Below the pieces are notes generated by a model that saw nothing but the letters and a program-made list of their open reading frames with translations, was not told where the DNA came from and did no database searches. A stretch of DNA of 64,000 nucleotides from Luidia sarsii (lineage: Eukaryota > Echinodermata > Asteroidea > Paxillosida > Luidiidae): the NCBI GenBank assembly GCA_949987565.1, contig OX465113.1:9036899-9100898 (forward strand). Direction: 5' to 3'. Below, piece after piece: positions 11,847 to 23,332 of this stretch; positions within the stretch are counted from its first letter, which is position 1, and every line of letters begins with the position of its first letter. Both the position numbers and the translations under genes were made by a program.

Positions 11847-12200
11847 GAATTGAATTGATCAATGGATCAATTGAATTGATGGTTAGGGTTAATATATGCA
11901 TTGGGCTGTAGAAGTCCACAGTCTTCACAGGAAAGTTTTCCCTCAGAAAGTGCACATTACTGGCGGGGTTTAAATTAAGCAGTGGCATGGGCAGTGGGTA
12001 CCAGTAGCAACTGAGTGGCATCCGGCCATCACAATCTGTGGCCTTAGAAGCTAAGCCAGGCTGGCCCGCCATCCAACATCAACTGGAAAACCTTGCTTCA
12101 ATGTACACAGCATAAGAATCAAAAGCTAATCTGTTGAATGACTCCTTGACAAAGGAAAAAGCACTTGGAGAGCACACACCTCCACCAAGCACCATTTACC
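11231..12200. other. Transportin intron, no gene seen
   Basis: Non-coding. Contains an ACGT-rich patch at 11305-11335 and a 28-bp poly-T at about 11816-11843. Confidence 0.5.
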
Positions 12201-12207
12201 GCAATGT

Positions 12208-12780
12208 ACAGCTGGACAAAATCGGGTATTTGAGGAACCGGATACCCAAATTTTAAAATCGTCGGTACTGGATACCCGCCATTCAATGTGAAACATAAGA
12301 AATTAAGAACCCAGAAGTACATTGCGTAATGCCCGCTGGTTGCTATCGTAGTATCGGAGCGCCGCGCCAGGCATGCTTTCACTTTGTTTCAGTTTCTACA
12401 TCGATAATAAAATTGGCAACAAGCGACATCGGTAATAAAATTGGCAACAAGCAACATCGATTTAAAAAAAAATTTACTTGAGGTTTTCCTGGGTTTCTTT
12501 GACGACCAAAACAATGAAGCAGCATTGTTTTAACATTCTGCGATCATTAGAATCATGGTGTCCGAAACGAAAACGATCACTTGTGAAATCTACAGCGAGA
12601 GTGCTGTATCACAACACGTGCAAATTCGGTTCTAATGCCAGTGCGTCTTACAATCTCATAAACAAAGTAAAGATACGTTGTTCGAAGAAAAAAATCGGAT
12701 AGCCGAACTCCAAAAAATGGAACCAGGTATCCGATGCCTTCGGTCGGGTTTCGGATACCCGGGTTTTCTGCCTAGCCTTA
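12208..12780. mobile_element. Probable hAT-like non-autonomous element
   Basis: Left end near CAGCTGGACAAAATCGGGTA; right end, inverted, CTAGGCAGAAAACCCGGGTA. Both subterminal regions repeat GGATACCCG/GGATACCC. Borders are approximate and no clean target duplication was found. Confidence 0.45.
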
Positions 12781-13689
12781 CCACAATGTTATAAATTAAC
12801 ATTTCAAAGTGATCCAGAATCCAGGATTTGATCCGGATCATCACCAAAACAGAAACACCTCGAGCCAGTGAGAATACCGACATGCTGTACAAATTTCAGA
12901 ACGATACGTTCATAACTTTTGGTTTATTTCACTAACAGACAGACAAACAAACAAACGCCGGCCAAAAAATAACCTCCTTAGCAGAGGAAATAATACAGCG
13001 AGTGGGCTAATTGGCTGCACACGAAAGAATAAAAGGCCTATGAACAGAGTACTATACATTTACATCTAACTGGGCATAGCCTTTCAAATGTAAAATGTAA
13101 ATGCCACATGTCAAGTCCAATTCTTCACAGTTTTGCAAGCGCATGCATGCACATTGCCAAGGCTAGGGTATTGTACTGTGCACATGTCCACGAAATCAGT
13201 GAGGCAAACATGAAATTACACGCATTTAATCGCGTCGGCATGTGTGCGAGGAGATGCGCACACATACAGTACTAAAGTACACATGTTCGCCTGTTAAGCT
13301 TGTGCAGTGCAGACTGTACAGGCTGTGAAGACACACCGATAATGGCGTTGCTGCATGGACACACATCTGCATTTACTCTACCATAATGCTTGGGCCAGAG
13401 AAGAGCAGAATGTCTTTTAGAAACTGTGTTCAACTCCAAACAGTCTCTTCTGATTGCCATACAAATGAGCATGATGTTGCTTAGTGTATATGGAGAATTT
13501 GACGAACTGTACTTTTCATCTTACAGCACAATCACAGACACATTTACACACAATCATTTGGGCAAAAAGCCTTTGGCAGTAGGATTCAAAATACATCCAC
13601 TTTACCGACAACTTCCTTTGAATGACCTACTTTTGTTTTTTTACTCAAACGAATAAAGGAAAAACTGACCAGTTGGGAACTCTATTTCA

Positions 13690-13835
13690 ATCAAAACTCA
13701 TAAATTAGAGGGCCTGACGTTTCGATCCTACATGTAGCAGGACCTTTGAAGTCCAGATAGGATCGAAACATCAGGCCCTCTAACTTTTGAGATTCATGTA
13801 TTGCAGGTCATTTTAATCAGTGAGCAGTTTGTAAC
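13690..13835. repeat. Foldback family D, hairpin copy
   Basis: GGCCTGACGTTTCGATCCTA, then GCAGGACCTTTGAAG, then an inverted copy ending GGATCGAAACATCAGGCCCT and a GCAGTTTGTAACA tail. The two arms can fold back. Confidence 0.8.
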
Positions 13836-14958
13836 AGTTTTTGTTTGAACTTTGAACAATCAAAACTCGACACGTCATTTTTTTTATTAAGATGGTTTTT
13901 CTCTCTTTCTGTCAATCAATCAATTGGTTTTCTTTTTAAGTTCTCCTTCACAGAAAAACTGTACCAATCCACTGACACAGGGATTTTTTTTTTGTGGGGG
14001 TGGTCTGATTCCAGAAGTCAAGAAGAAGAAGAGGAAAGAGGAGAAAGCAGGCTGACCTATATACGTTTATTATGATTCCTCCCTTCAGAGTATTGGCGGG
14101 AAATCCGACTTGGAAATTCAATTTAGCTACATTTCCTGATGTCAGCGCTCCGAGGTGTACAGTAGGAGTGACGGGTGGATAGAGGGGATGAAGAGGGTCT
14201 CTGTGCACGTACGTATATAGGCAAGCCTGACGTGTGCCATAGGCCACAGGGTTTCTGCACTTTCCAGCGTTGGGTCTGAAAACAATGCCAGCCATTAGGC
14301 CCGGGTCACAATAATATCCGCCAGACAGCGGACCAAGTCCAGTGAATTCACCGTCGTCGATCTACTTGCAGTTGTGCAACCGCACCTGGCTGGTCACATC
14401 GACACTGTTTTCTCAAGCACAATTGAGAAGAACAAAAACCTGCTTGCTCAATGTGCAGTGATGTCCGATTTACAAATGGCAAGCTTGAATTTTGTGACTT
14501 TTGGCAGGACTGGTACAACCAGCAGCTTGTGCCGTGCTGACATGAAACGAATCTTTGTACCCGCAACGTCATAGACTTACATGTACTGTACGTAACCATA
14601 CTGTACAAATAGGAGGCATAGAACACGAAAAAAGTTCAAAACTTAAAACTGGAAGTACCGGTGAACTGCTTGCATGCTATTTTTTTTTTTTTTATTAAAA
14701 TTCAGTTCTGCCCTTGAGTGACTTGCTGGAAAATCTAACGTGGCATTCGTCGTCATCAACAGAAAAGATTCTGGTAAACCGCACTTAGTCACAGTGACCC
14801 CGATGAGCGGGGGGAAGGGGGGGAGGGGGTGACAGACCCACGGACCCAGAGGAGGGAGGGGCAAAATCTGCCTCTTCATAAAAAAAAAACCTGCTGGGGC
14901 AAGCAGGCAGGAGTTACAGTTATCGTGCCATTAAGATGATGCGAAACTCGGGAATTAA

Positions 14959-15266
14959 AGGGATAACACGAGGTCAAATAATAGCATCCATACGTTGTCT
15001 GATCCAACATATGCATGAAATACATGTAGCACACCTGTGAAAATTTCAGCTCAATCGCAATTTGCCAACCGAGTCTCTAGAAAAAAATTGGCAAAAATGC
15101 AGCATTCAAGAAATTGTTCCGAAAAATCGTTTTCTAAAATGAATACAGCATTTTAGACACAAATATTTCAGTGCGAGGTTACTACACCATCTTCAAACTG
15201 TATAAGTTCCTCGTAAATCTGTGAACATTTGTTTTTCGATCTTAATACCAATGTTATGTAGGGGCT
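14959..15266 (-). mobile_element. TTAA-flanked MITE, family B (inverted copy)
   Basis: Flanked by TTAA (14955-14958 and 15267-15270). The right end, read inverted, is AGCCCCTACATAACATTGGT; internal sequence matches 28039-28447 and 53865-54230 in opposite orientation (ACACCTGTGAAAATTTCAGC). It is shorter than the other copies. Confidence 0.85.
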
Positions 15267-15534
15267 TTAAGGACCCTTTAAAAAAATATATGATACACTG
15301 TATATGGACGGTGATAGTGTGCTTGCTTCCAATGCGAGTTTCGCTTCAATTCCAATGCACGTACTGTACAGTGTACATGTAACGTGTATCCCCCATGCAG
15401 CTTGAGCATGCCATACACTATCCGGGTCGACTCGACGGGATTACCTGGGGGACGATTAGTCAATACAAGCCTTCAAGAAATCCAACAGGAGACCAAATAG
15501 AGAAGTATCTCAACGCTGCTGGAAACTAGGATCA

Positions 15535-16415
15535 GATGGGGCGAGGGAGATTGAGAGGGAGATGAGAGAGATGAGAGGAGGAAGAGAGAGAGGGGGAGGA
15601 AGAGGGAGGAGAGTGAGGGGAGAGAGGGCAACGGAGAGAGACGGAGACAGACAGAAAGACAGAGAAAGACAGAGACAGACAGAAAGACAGAGACAGAGAC
15701 AGACAGAGAGACAGACAGAGAGACAGACAGAAAGACAGAGACAGACAGAGACAGACAGAATTACAGAGACAGAAAGAAAGAGAGACAGACAGAAAGAGAC
15801 AGAAAGACAGAGACAGACAGATAGACAGAGACAGACAGACATAGGCAGACAGACAGAAAGACAGAGACAGACAGAGAGACATAAAGACAGACAGAGACAG
15901 AGAGACAGAGACAGACAGATAGACAGAGACAGACAGAAAGACAGAGACAGACATAGAGACAGAGACAGACAGAGACAGACAGAAAGACTGAGACAGAGAG
16001 AGAAAGGGAGAGAGAAAGCGAAAGCGAAAGAGAGAAAGAGATAAAGAGAGAGAGACAGATAGAGACAGAGACAGAGAGTGAGATAGAGACAGCCAGAGAG
16101 ACAGAGACAGAGAGAGAATGAGAAGGAGAGAGACAGAGAGAAAGAGATAGAGATAGAGAGACAGACAGAGACAGAAACACAGATAGAGACAGAGACAGAG
16201 AGAGTGAGATAGAGACAGCCAGAGACTGAGAGACAGAGAGAGAGAATGAGAAGGAGAGAGACCGAGAGAAAGAGATAGAGAGACAGACGGAGACAGAAAC
16301 ACAGATAGAGACAGAGACACGGATAGAGAAAGAGATAGAGAAAGACAGAGACACAGATAGAGATAGAGACACAGATAGACAGAGACACAGACACAGACAA
16401 AAAGCAGGGGAGGGG
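15535..16415. repeat. GA/GACA polypurine satellite
   Basis: About 880 bp of (AGAC)n, (AGACAG)n and GAGA-type repeats on the plus strand, with higher-order units. It is polypyrimidine on the transportin sense strand. The long Ser/Leu/Cys-rich frames across it are artefacts. Confidence 0.96.
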
Positions 16416-17000
16416 GGAGAGGAAATGGGCTCTAGAGGGGGGGGGAGACCTCCGTGTAGGCTAGCTGTCAAGGTGCTCCAGGTTTCCTGCCCCCTTCTCA
16501 AGGCCAGCTTGCCTATCTAGGGGGAAACGTGGGGATCCGATGCGCAATTTATTAGGTCACACCTGGAAATGGCCTGACAAGAGGAGGAACAGGAGGCACG
16601 CGCTTCTGATTTGCGATAACGTAAAAAGGTTTCCCCCCCACCCCCAAGGAAACGGGAGAGGGCAAGGCACTAGAGGCGAGAGTCAAGCTGAGAGTGAACG
16701 GATCGGAGAGAGGGGGGGGGGAAAGAATGTAAAGAAAAAGTCGGGTTTTGCATCAAGACGTGCTTCGTGCGCAAGGGAGAGATCGGATGCTTGCGGGAGG
16801 GCAATGAATGATTCTGCAGTGACGACGGCGGCTTTCAAAAGATCAGGGCAAAAAAAAACTGAATCCTCCGCTACTGAATAAGCTAGGGCTGTAGGGCGAG
16901 GAAAATGTCCTTTCGTGGAGGAGGGGGGAGAGACAATTCTCAGCTGCTCATGGGAAAACATCCGTCAATTTAAAGACGCGGCAGGCTGCTTACTGACGTA
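16416..17000. other. Transportin intron 2, no gene seen
   Basis: Mixed sequence. I found no protein match for the frame at 16540-16881. Confidence 0.45.
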
Positions 17001-17014
17001 AAAAAAAAATGTGA

Positions 17015-17085
17015 ACGATTTCACCTGAAGTTTCGATCCTAGAAGGACCTTTCTCAAAGGCAGAATTTCAGAAAGGTCCTGTGGG
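17015..17085. repeat. Foldback family D fragment
   Basis: CCTGAAGTTTCGATCCTAGA, AGGACCTTTCTCAAAGGCAG, then inverted AGAAAGGTCCTG: a short decayed hairpin copy. Confidence 0.75.
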
Positions 17086-17264
17086 GTTTTTTTTTTGGCG
17101 GTAAATTGACACTGAAGGTCAAAGTTGGTCATCACCAGCGTGCATGCGACGGGTTCAGTGTGGATGTGCTGTGTTGACGTTCCACGGGTCACAGATTGGA
17201 TAGGATAGCGAGTCTAAAGCACCGCTTATACGAGCATGTCCATGTCATGTAAGATACGAAGGTT

Positions 17265-17400
17265 TGTGCGGTGATGGAAGGTTTGCAGTGACACCATGTA
17301 AAACGTACTCTTCTTGAGACGGAGTGCGGCTCTGAAAAGAGCCGGTAACTCAACGTTTCGGGCAGTGTGTACTCTGCCCGTCGTCAGGCGACTGTCCAAT
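17265..17400. repeat. Interspersed repeat family E
   Basis: Contains GGAAGGTTTGCAGTGACACC, GAGACGGAGTGCGGCTCTGA, GAGCCGGTAACTCAACGTTT and GTGTGTACTCTGCCCGTCGT. The same string recurs at 21405-21545, 49700-49820 and, in part, 50435-50500. Confidence 0.85.
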
Positions 17401-17712
17401 TTCAATCACGATGCTTAAATGTGCTGTGGAGAGAAAGGTTGTGCCGGTTTTCCAAATTTATATTGTCGGTACAGTCGTATAACCGAAAATTGGCTCAACC
17501 CTAGTTGAGAGCGCTGGAGCGTTGACAAACTTTCAGTATTGAACTAGGAACCACCCTAAACACGGTTCTTTGCACATGCTGCGGCGCTTTTATTTTTGTT
17601 TTCATGACAAGTTTTGGATATGACCACCTGAGGAGGCCCATCAAAAGTGTGAGGCAGGCCGCTCCACGGGTGCACAGCGCAAAACCTGGAGTCAGGGGTT
17701 GGGTTGACTTAC

Positions 17713-17788
17713 CTTCTGATTTTAACTTGGTCAGCACAAAGATCAAGTAGTTGTTGAAATCGGGAAACTGGTTCAGTTGTTCGAGTTT
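17713..17788 (-). CDS. TNPO1: Transportin coding exon 2
   Basis: A 76-nt internal exon encoding [20 protein letters not shown] followed by KLKSE and the first base of an Asp codon. It is flanked on the minus strand by a TTTTGCAG acceptor and a GTAAGT donor (phase 1). The sequence [17 protein letters not shown] is the invariant second helix of HEAT repeat 1 in transportins. It joins exon 1 in phase 0 and exon 3 in phase 1, where the split codon G|AT restores the Asp found in vertebrates. Confidence 0.95.
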
Positions 17789-18055
17789 CTGCAAAAGCAC
17801 CGAGTTAAGGGGGAAATTCTTAGACACCGAGTTAGCATTGCACACACATACCTTGTACATGTACAAGTACAGTGTACATACACATACATGTATGGACACA
17901 TTTACTGACTTAAACCGTACCAGGCAATAATACTAATAATACTGTCAGTCGTCCTGATGGAATTCTGGCACCTGATTGGTCAGTCTGCCCATTCCATGTT
18001 CACTCCCCACCTTTGTTGAACCCCATGACTAGCTAACAAGAAGTCCCCATCTTTT

Positions 18056-18695
18056 TTCTAGTCCGAGTAACCCTTACAATCGCCCTTATTAAAAAAAAAA
18101 AATTAGGGGTTCGGGCGATAGTTACATGTAGGTTCCAAGCTTTTCAACAGGGAAACACGGTCTGTTCACATTTTACGACCACCCCCGACCGAAATCCCCA
18201 GATTTTACCCCCAAAACATCTGTGAAACCGTTCCATAGGAGTCAATGTGTGCGCGCGTGCACGTGCACACACTCAAACAGATCAGACCCACTGCGCACAC
18301 GGACCTGTCTAAATCTTCATCGATTTTGCGTATATATACCGTTTCATTTTGAAATCAAAGATGGCCGCCTTTTCGCTCGTCGGACGGGAGAGAATCTTCT
18401 CGATCACCTGAGGGGAAATTTCTCCTTTTTCCCCAAACGCGAGCAAAACAAATGACCAGGTATTGAAATCGGTGATTCTCACTTAATCCAAAGATGGGTG
18501 TGTGGGACAGTTTAACAGGTGTTTTCGGGGTAAAATCTGGGGGTTTTTGTCGGGGGTAGTCATGGAGTCGAACACATCGTTGTGCCCACATGTTTCCTTA
18601 CTGAAATTTTGTGAAAAACTTGGACCCTACTATCGCCCGACCTCTTAATTAAAAAAAAGAGGTGATTGTAAGGGTCCAAGTTACCTGGACTAGGA
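18056..18695. mobile_element. Long foldback element (CTAGTCCGAGTAAC...)
   Basis: Left end CTAGTCCGAGTAACCCTTAC and AATCGCCC; right end, inverted, CTAGTCCAGGTAACTTGGAC. Within it, an arm with CCCCCGACCGAAATCCCCAG is mirrored by TCTGGGGGTTTTTGTCGGGG, so most of the 640 bp folds into a hairpin. Further pieces lie at 18696-18760 and 33050-34150. Confidence 0.75.
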
Positions 18696-18699
18696 CCCT

Positions 18700-19300
18700 A
18701 CTATCATACGACCCCCTCAATTTTTTTCTAAAAAAGGCAATTACTCGGACAAGAAAGGATAAGGGATAAGGGAAGGGATACGTGGTTCAAGCTTATGGTT
18801 GAATAATTTCCAGTTACTGCAGTATTGTCCCGAAAGCCAAAACCACAAAATAACGAAACACCATGGTAACACCAGGTAAACACTTCACTACAGCAAAGTA
18901 CAGAAAAAAAATAATGACACCTCATCATTTTGATCAAATTTCACAGAATGACAACGGGGCAAAACACACACAAAATTACAGCAATTTATTTAGGCCAACG
19001 TTTAAAAACACACAAGCTTCACATACTAAGGTATAGAAAGGAATAAGGCAGTGTGGTTTCAGGTTTTTTTTTGTCAAATAAAACCGTTCAAAAAACTATG
19101 ATCAAGCATTTTTTTTTAATGAGGTACAGACGTTGCAATGACATTACTACGAACACGTGCACATCCACAATTTGAAAAAAAAAAAAAATTATGACAACGA
19201 TAAAAAAAAAATGGTCTCTTAATTTTCTTTTCTTTTTTAACAGGCTCAAGGAAGACCCCGTCCGGGACAAGGGCCGGGGAATTACGGGGGGAAGGGTTAC
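18700..19300. other. Transportin intron 1, no other gene seen
   Basis: A/T-rich with poly-A/T runs (19167-19215). A fragment of the foldback element lies at 18696-18760. Confidence 0.5.
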
Positions 19301-19399
19301 CTGCTGCACGGCTCGCTGGATTTCCGTGTCGGGGCTCTGCGATTCCTTGAGGAGTTGTAGAATTTGCGAGAGTCCTTGGGCTTCGGGCTGCCACGCCAT
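19301..19399 (-). CDS. TNPO1: Transportin coding exon 1 (N-terminus)
   Basis: Encodes 33 residues beginning [20 protein letters not shown] and ending AVQQ. This is the first HEAT-repeat helix of transportin, the nuclear import receptor that binds RanGTP through its N-terminal HEAT repeats and PY-NLS cargo through its C-terminal ones. The segment [16 protein letters not shown] is nearly identical to the vertebrate proteins. The donor is CAG|GTAACC on the minus strand (phase 0). I chose the ATG at 19399 because it aligns with the known start. The frame stays open upstream to another ATG at 19492, which would add 31 Ala/Pro/His-rich residues; vertebrate TNPO1 also has an isoform with a short N-terminal extension, so this alternative is possible. 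Confidence 0.93.
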
Positions 19400-19560
19400 G
19401 TCGCCATTGATTTTGGATGGTGGACGATGTCTTGTGCGCGTGTGTGCGGTGGGGCTATGGGATGGGGGCGCTGGTGCCCCGCGCGCCGCCATGACGCAGC
19501 GCTATCGGACGGGGCGACCTACCAGGGACCAGCGGGAAAAAAATGGGGGAAAAAAATTAA
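19400..19560 (-). promoter_or_regulatory. Probable transportin 5' UTR / promoter-proximal region
   Basis: A GC-rich segment immediately upstream of the start codon. On the minus strand it reads CTGCGTCATGGCGGCGCG, combining a CRE/ATF-like TGCGTCA and an ATGGCGGC core like the YY1 motif that often sits at housekeeping transcription or translation starts. No TATA box seen. Assignment is by position and motif only. Confidence 0.35.
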
Positions 19561-20627
19561 TTATGCAGGGCATATGCGCGCCTACACGCGCGCATTATTA
19601 TCATCGAGGTAATTATTATTCAAACGAGGTCGAATTATAATAATTATTATGAAGTAATTTGAACGCAGCAATTTGAATCCAACACTGTTACGATTCTCTT
19701 ATCAGTTTATCAAATTTTCCGGTTTATATTTGAAATATATACCATCTGATTTTGTGCTTTATAATGGCGATATAGTTTGAAAACATTTTTTTACAAATCA
19801 TTTTCTACCGGTTGGTGAACTCCGATTAACCTCGGATTTCAAGGCAAGCACGTGTTTCGGCGCTGAATTGAAGGGGTGACCTGGTGTCCAGGTCGCCGGG
19901 GTCGAGGAAAACCTGAACCATCCCGTAACCATCTAGTCTAATTACTCTGAAATCCATCAGTAAATTTAAGGGGGAAATAAATGATTCCAAAATGAAGACA
20001 TTTTGTGCATCGATTAAATCGCTTACATTTAGTAGTTATATGACCAAGGGGAACGGATTTGGGTCAACTTATTAAAAAAAAATCTAGGTTTTGAGAAATA
20101 AAAAATAATACAAACATTATCTCGTTGGCTGTTTATATAGTGACCTTATTCATTTTATCAGTCTCTCGGGGGTCACTTGCTCAATAATGCCTCTAATTTT
20201 GAATTTATCCTAGGTAAGTATCGTTGCGAAAATATGACGTCTAAACAAGTACCTGAATTGTAAATTTATCATCCATGGCATGCTTGCATATGGCGATTGA
20301 AACGTCATTGAAAGATGCAAGGGAAATATCAATTATTGCTTGTTTGATAATTTGTTGCATGCTATAAAGCTATATAACAGAATACGTTACTAACAGTGGA
20401 ATGGATAATGCAATATATTTTTTTCTATGCAACAACCTTTCAGAAATCGGGGGCATGGTCTAAACAAGAGCAGGCCCCCGGGGGGGGGGCATTAACTGCA
20501 GGACTGCATAATGAACACTGAATGTGTAGAAATCTAGCGAGTGAGGGCGCTATTGATATTTATCGGTGATCGCGGTTTACTATAATAATATTATAATGGG
20601 GCGTTGCAATCGTAGTGATCGTATCGT
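19561..20627. other. Intergenic spacer between the divergent transportin and SLC35E1 genes
   Basis: A/T-rich and non-coding, with a G run at 20480-20488. No gene seen. Confidence 0.5.
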
Positions 20628-20636
20628 ATGGACGGC

Positions 20637-20887
20637 TAGTCTAGGTTCTAGACGTTGTTGCCGTTTGGATACGCCACGCCACTACACCCTCTGACTACGT
20701 TCTTCCGGAGCCACCCGCACACACGCACGCACGCACGCACGCACACGCCGCGCGTGCGTGCGTTCAGTGGTGCGGACGTGCGTGCGGGCGGACATGCGAG
20801 CGTGCGGACGGGTGGCTGCGAAAGAACGCCCTCTTGTGGTGGCGTATCCAAACGATAAAACGATAACACGGTCTAGAGCCTAGACTA
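20637..20887. mobile_element. 251-bp foldback element with 9-bp target duplication ATGGACGGC
   Basis: ATGGACGGC lies directly outside both ends (20628-20636 and 20888-20896). The ends are TAGTCTAGGTTCTAGAC and, inverted from the right, TAGTCTAGGCTCTAGAC. The inverted arms continue through GTTTGGATACGCCAC, ACGTTCTTCCG and AGCCACCCG to a (CACG)n-rich centre, so almost the whole element is a hairpin. A 9-bp duplication with long inverted repeats fits Mutator-like or Foldback-type elements. It has no coding capacity. Confidence 0.85.
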
Positions 20888-21404
20888 ATGGACGGCCTGA
20901 CGTTAGTAGTCGGTCACAAAGGCAGAATTCTGCTTTCGAGAGTAGATCTAGATTCTAGACCCCGTACTTATTGAGATGTAAATTTTGGTCAGTCTTAGAA
21001 AGTAAGCAGTTGCCGCGTTCCAGCTCTCATGACTGCAATTTTGCGACCTTCCATGATAGTCAAATATTGTCTCGGCTGCGATAGAGCCGCCAACAATCAG
21101 AAGCAGCCGGCGCGCCAGTCCGATCCAGGGATCACACTCGTTTCATGTTACAAAATGTGACCCGGCACAACGACATGAGAAATATCCCACCAAAACACTT
21201 TTTGAGTAAACAACGTCTGAAGTCAAAGTATAATCACAATGCGATCACAAATATTTTAGTTTTTTGTATTTTCGGAAATTTTAAATATTAGAGGATATTA
21301 TATTTTGATATCATTTGAAAGCTAGTGGTATACTCTTTCACATCATTAGAAAATCTCAAAATCTCATTATGCTGTGCCGGGCGCGGGTCACAAAACCGAG
21401 TTAG

Positions 21405-21545
21405 AAGTTTGCAGTGACACCATAATTATGATGATGAATATCATCGATTATGAAGAGAATGACTCTGAAAAGAGCCGGTAACTCAACATGTCAGGGGTAT
21501 ATAATTATTATAGTGTGTACTCAGCCCGTCGTCAGGAGACTGCTG
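21405..21545. repeat. Interspersed repeat family E
   Basis: GAAGTTTGCAGTGACACCAT, GACTCTGAAAAGAGCCGGTA and GTGTACTCAGCCCGTCGTCA. Second copy of the family at 17265-17400. Confidence 0.8.
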
Positions 21546-21954
21546 GATTCCAACAGACTACATGTATAGGCATAATTAGCAGAGCTGATAGACAGCTTTG
21601 GAGAGCATTAGAGTGTAAAGAATCCGTCCACATTACAAATTCCGCTTCTCGTTTTTTGGTCAGCAAAACACATTTTGCATGTTTCATTTTGATTGTTTCA
21701 CAGTACATGAGTTTTTGAGATATAATTATGATACTGCACCGACTGCATAAAAAAAAAAACACGTGGAGTACCAATAAAGAGAACTATCGGGTTTGTAACG
21801 TAATCGGTCGATGCATTACTCCACGGAGGAGGAAATGGTTTTCTGCTCATTATTCGGTCGGATGATTCCAGGCCTCAAATTTCGTCTCTTTTACCCATTC
21901 TTTTTTTGCAGGCCAAGGCCACTGCTGCTAAACTGACTAAACTGACTTACTGAC

Positions 21955-22215
21955 TAAACTGACCTGCAATACATGAATCTCAAAAGTTAGAGGGTCTGAC
22001 GTTTTTGACCATAGGAGGACCTTTCTCACAGGTAAAGTGACAACATTTAAGGTTTATTATTATTATCATCCTCATTTATTTAGTGATATACAAAAAAATG
22101 TTGCAAACTGCTTATTGACTAAAATTACTGACTAAAATTACCAAAATGCAAATCTCAAAATTTAGTGGGCCTGACGTTTCGATCCTAGCAGGACCTTTCT
22201 CAAAGGCAGGTCTTC
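21955..22215. repeat. Two adjacent foldback family D copies
   Basis: One copy at 21955-22045 (GAGGGTCTGACGTTTTTGAC, AGGAGGACCTTTCTCACAGG) and one at 22083-22210 carrying the full arm from GTTGCAAACTGCTTATTGAC to CTCAAAGGCAG. Confidence 0.85.
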
Positions 22216-22379
22216 AAGGTTTTAGTAAAAAGAAATTGGATTATTTTTATTCAGGTCGGCGGATAGAGACGTTAGAAAAATGAAATCTGTTCCGAGCTTC
22301 GAGTAATGATCGCAAATATTTAGGGCAATACAAAATTATTTTAATGAACTTTTGTCGCATCTGGTGTACAAAAATAATC

Positions 22380-22510
22380 ATGTAGAACAGCGCCCTCTGT
22401 TGACGCATGTAACACATAATTGCAGCAATTTCGTTGATAGCGCCCTCTGTTGACAAATTTAATGGACAACAATTTCGTTGATAGCGCCCTCTGTTGACGC
22501 ATCCGGCGCC
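22380..22510. repeat. Triplicated AGCGCCCTCTGTTGAC motif
   Basis: AGCGCCCTCTGTTGACGCAT or a close variant occurs three times at roughly 50-60-bp spacing, with TTTCGTTGAT between copies. Lies about 450 bp upstream of the SLC35E1 start. Confidence 0.75.
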
Positions 22511-22898
22511 ACATAATAAGCTGAAGTTTGGAATATTTTTTCAAGATATTGAGAAAAAATGCGCTGCTTGAAATGAAGGGTTCATGACTTGAAAAACCAA
22601 AATACAAGAAAAAGCAAACAATCACAACACTTCTGTGCGTATTTCCAAATAGATTAACATTTCCAGGCACTATAAATGCCCCCTTTTTTAACAGTTATTC
22701 GATAGAAATAACTGCGTCCTTTTGATCTGTAAAATAAGTTTGTAAGCGTAACCATGTGGTAACGGCATTGCATTTGGACGTACTTGAAAATTCTTGAAAA
22801 TATTTGTATTTTTTACCTTGAAAGAAAGAGCCAGCAATGGACGAGGAAGCCAATTGAGTGAAGGATCGGAGGTAAATATCCTACGTGGACCAACCAAC

Positions 22899-22949
22899 AT
22901 GGCTTGCATTCAGAGACAGACAGCGGTGGGCAATGGCGGACGATCGTGA
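22899..22949 (+). promoter_or_regulatory. Overlapping upstream ORF before the SLC35E1 start
   Basis: ATG at 22899 (context CAACATGG, A at -3 and G at +4) opens a 16-codon frame ending TGA at 22947-22949. It overlaps the main ATG at 22933 in another frame. If the mRNA starts upstream of 22899, this would repress translation of the main frame by competing for scanning ribosomes. The transcription start is unknown, so function is inferred. Confidence 0.35.
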
Positions 22950-23332
22950 TTCCTCCTCCTCCTCCAAGGCTGAGGAGCAGAACAACAACAATAACGGCGG
23001 CAGCATGCCTGCCGAAGGCGGCGTCTACAGGTTCGGCCTGAGGATCTTCCTACTGAGCACCATGTGGTACACGAGCAGCCTCCTGCAGAACGTGATCAAC
23101 AAGCGGCTCTTCGGCCACTTCCCCTACCCCACCACCGTCTCCATGTGTCACATGCTGGCCGTGGCCCTCTTCCTCTCGCCGATCCTCCGGCTCTGGAACG
23201 TTCCCCAGGCCGAGGTGGTGGAGAAGCGGGGCTTCTACCAGCTGGTCCTGCCGCTGGCCTTTGGCAAGTTCTTCTCCTCCGTCTCGGCCGAGATCAGCAT
23301 CCTCAAGGTGTCTGTGTCCTTCGCTCACACGG
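22933..23332 (+). CDS. SLC35E1: SLC35E1 coding exon 1
   Basis: Encodes residues 1-133 and the first base of codon 134. The N-tail (1-32) is Ser/Glu/Asn-rich (SSSSS, NNNNN) and hydrophilic. Residues 35-52 form the first membrane segment, followed by the family signature NVINKRLFGHFPYPTTVS (53-70), then a second membrane segment with MCHMLAVALFLSPILRLW. LPLAFGKFFSSVSAEISILK and VSVSFAHT close the exon. The ATG at 22933 (GCAATGG) is chosen because it is the first in-frame ATG. Donor CGG|GTAAGG, phase 1. Codon use is strongly GC-rich compared with exons 2 and 3. Confidence 0.95.

Larger units (their letters stand above)
7298..19399 (-). other. TNPO1: Transportin gene, 5' portion (three coding exons and two complete introns)
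   Basis: Gene span for the amino-terminal part of a transportin (importin-beta-2, karyopherin-beta-2). The three coding exons join in frame (99 + 76 + 257 nt = 144 codons) with GT/AG borders and phases 0, 1, 0. Introns are 1.5 kb (17789-19300) and 10.2 kb (7555-17712). The vertebrate proteins are about 890 aa, so roughly five sixths of the gene lies left of the window and 1-7297 is intron. I looked for the next expected exon (starting near GAFGALQKICED in vertebrates) on the minus strand of 1-7290 and did not see it. Invertebrates usually have one gene for the vertebrate TNPO1/TNPO2 pair. The start MAWQPE is closer to vertebrate TNPO2 (MDWQPDEQ) than to TNPO1, so the symbol stands for the pair. 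Confidence 0.93.

Noticed and set aside
15510..16501. 296-aa, 262-aa and 246-aa Cys/Leu/Ser frames
   Set aside because: Translation of the GACA/GA satellite; several overlapping phases are equally open.
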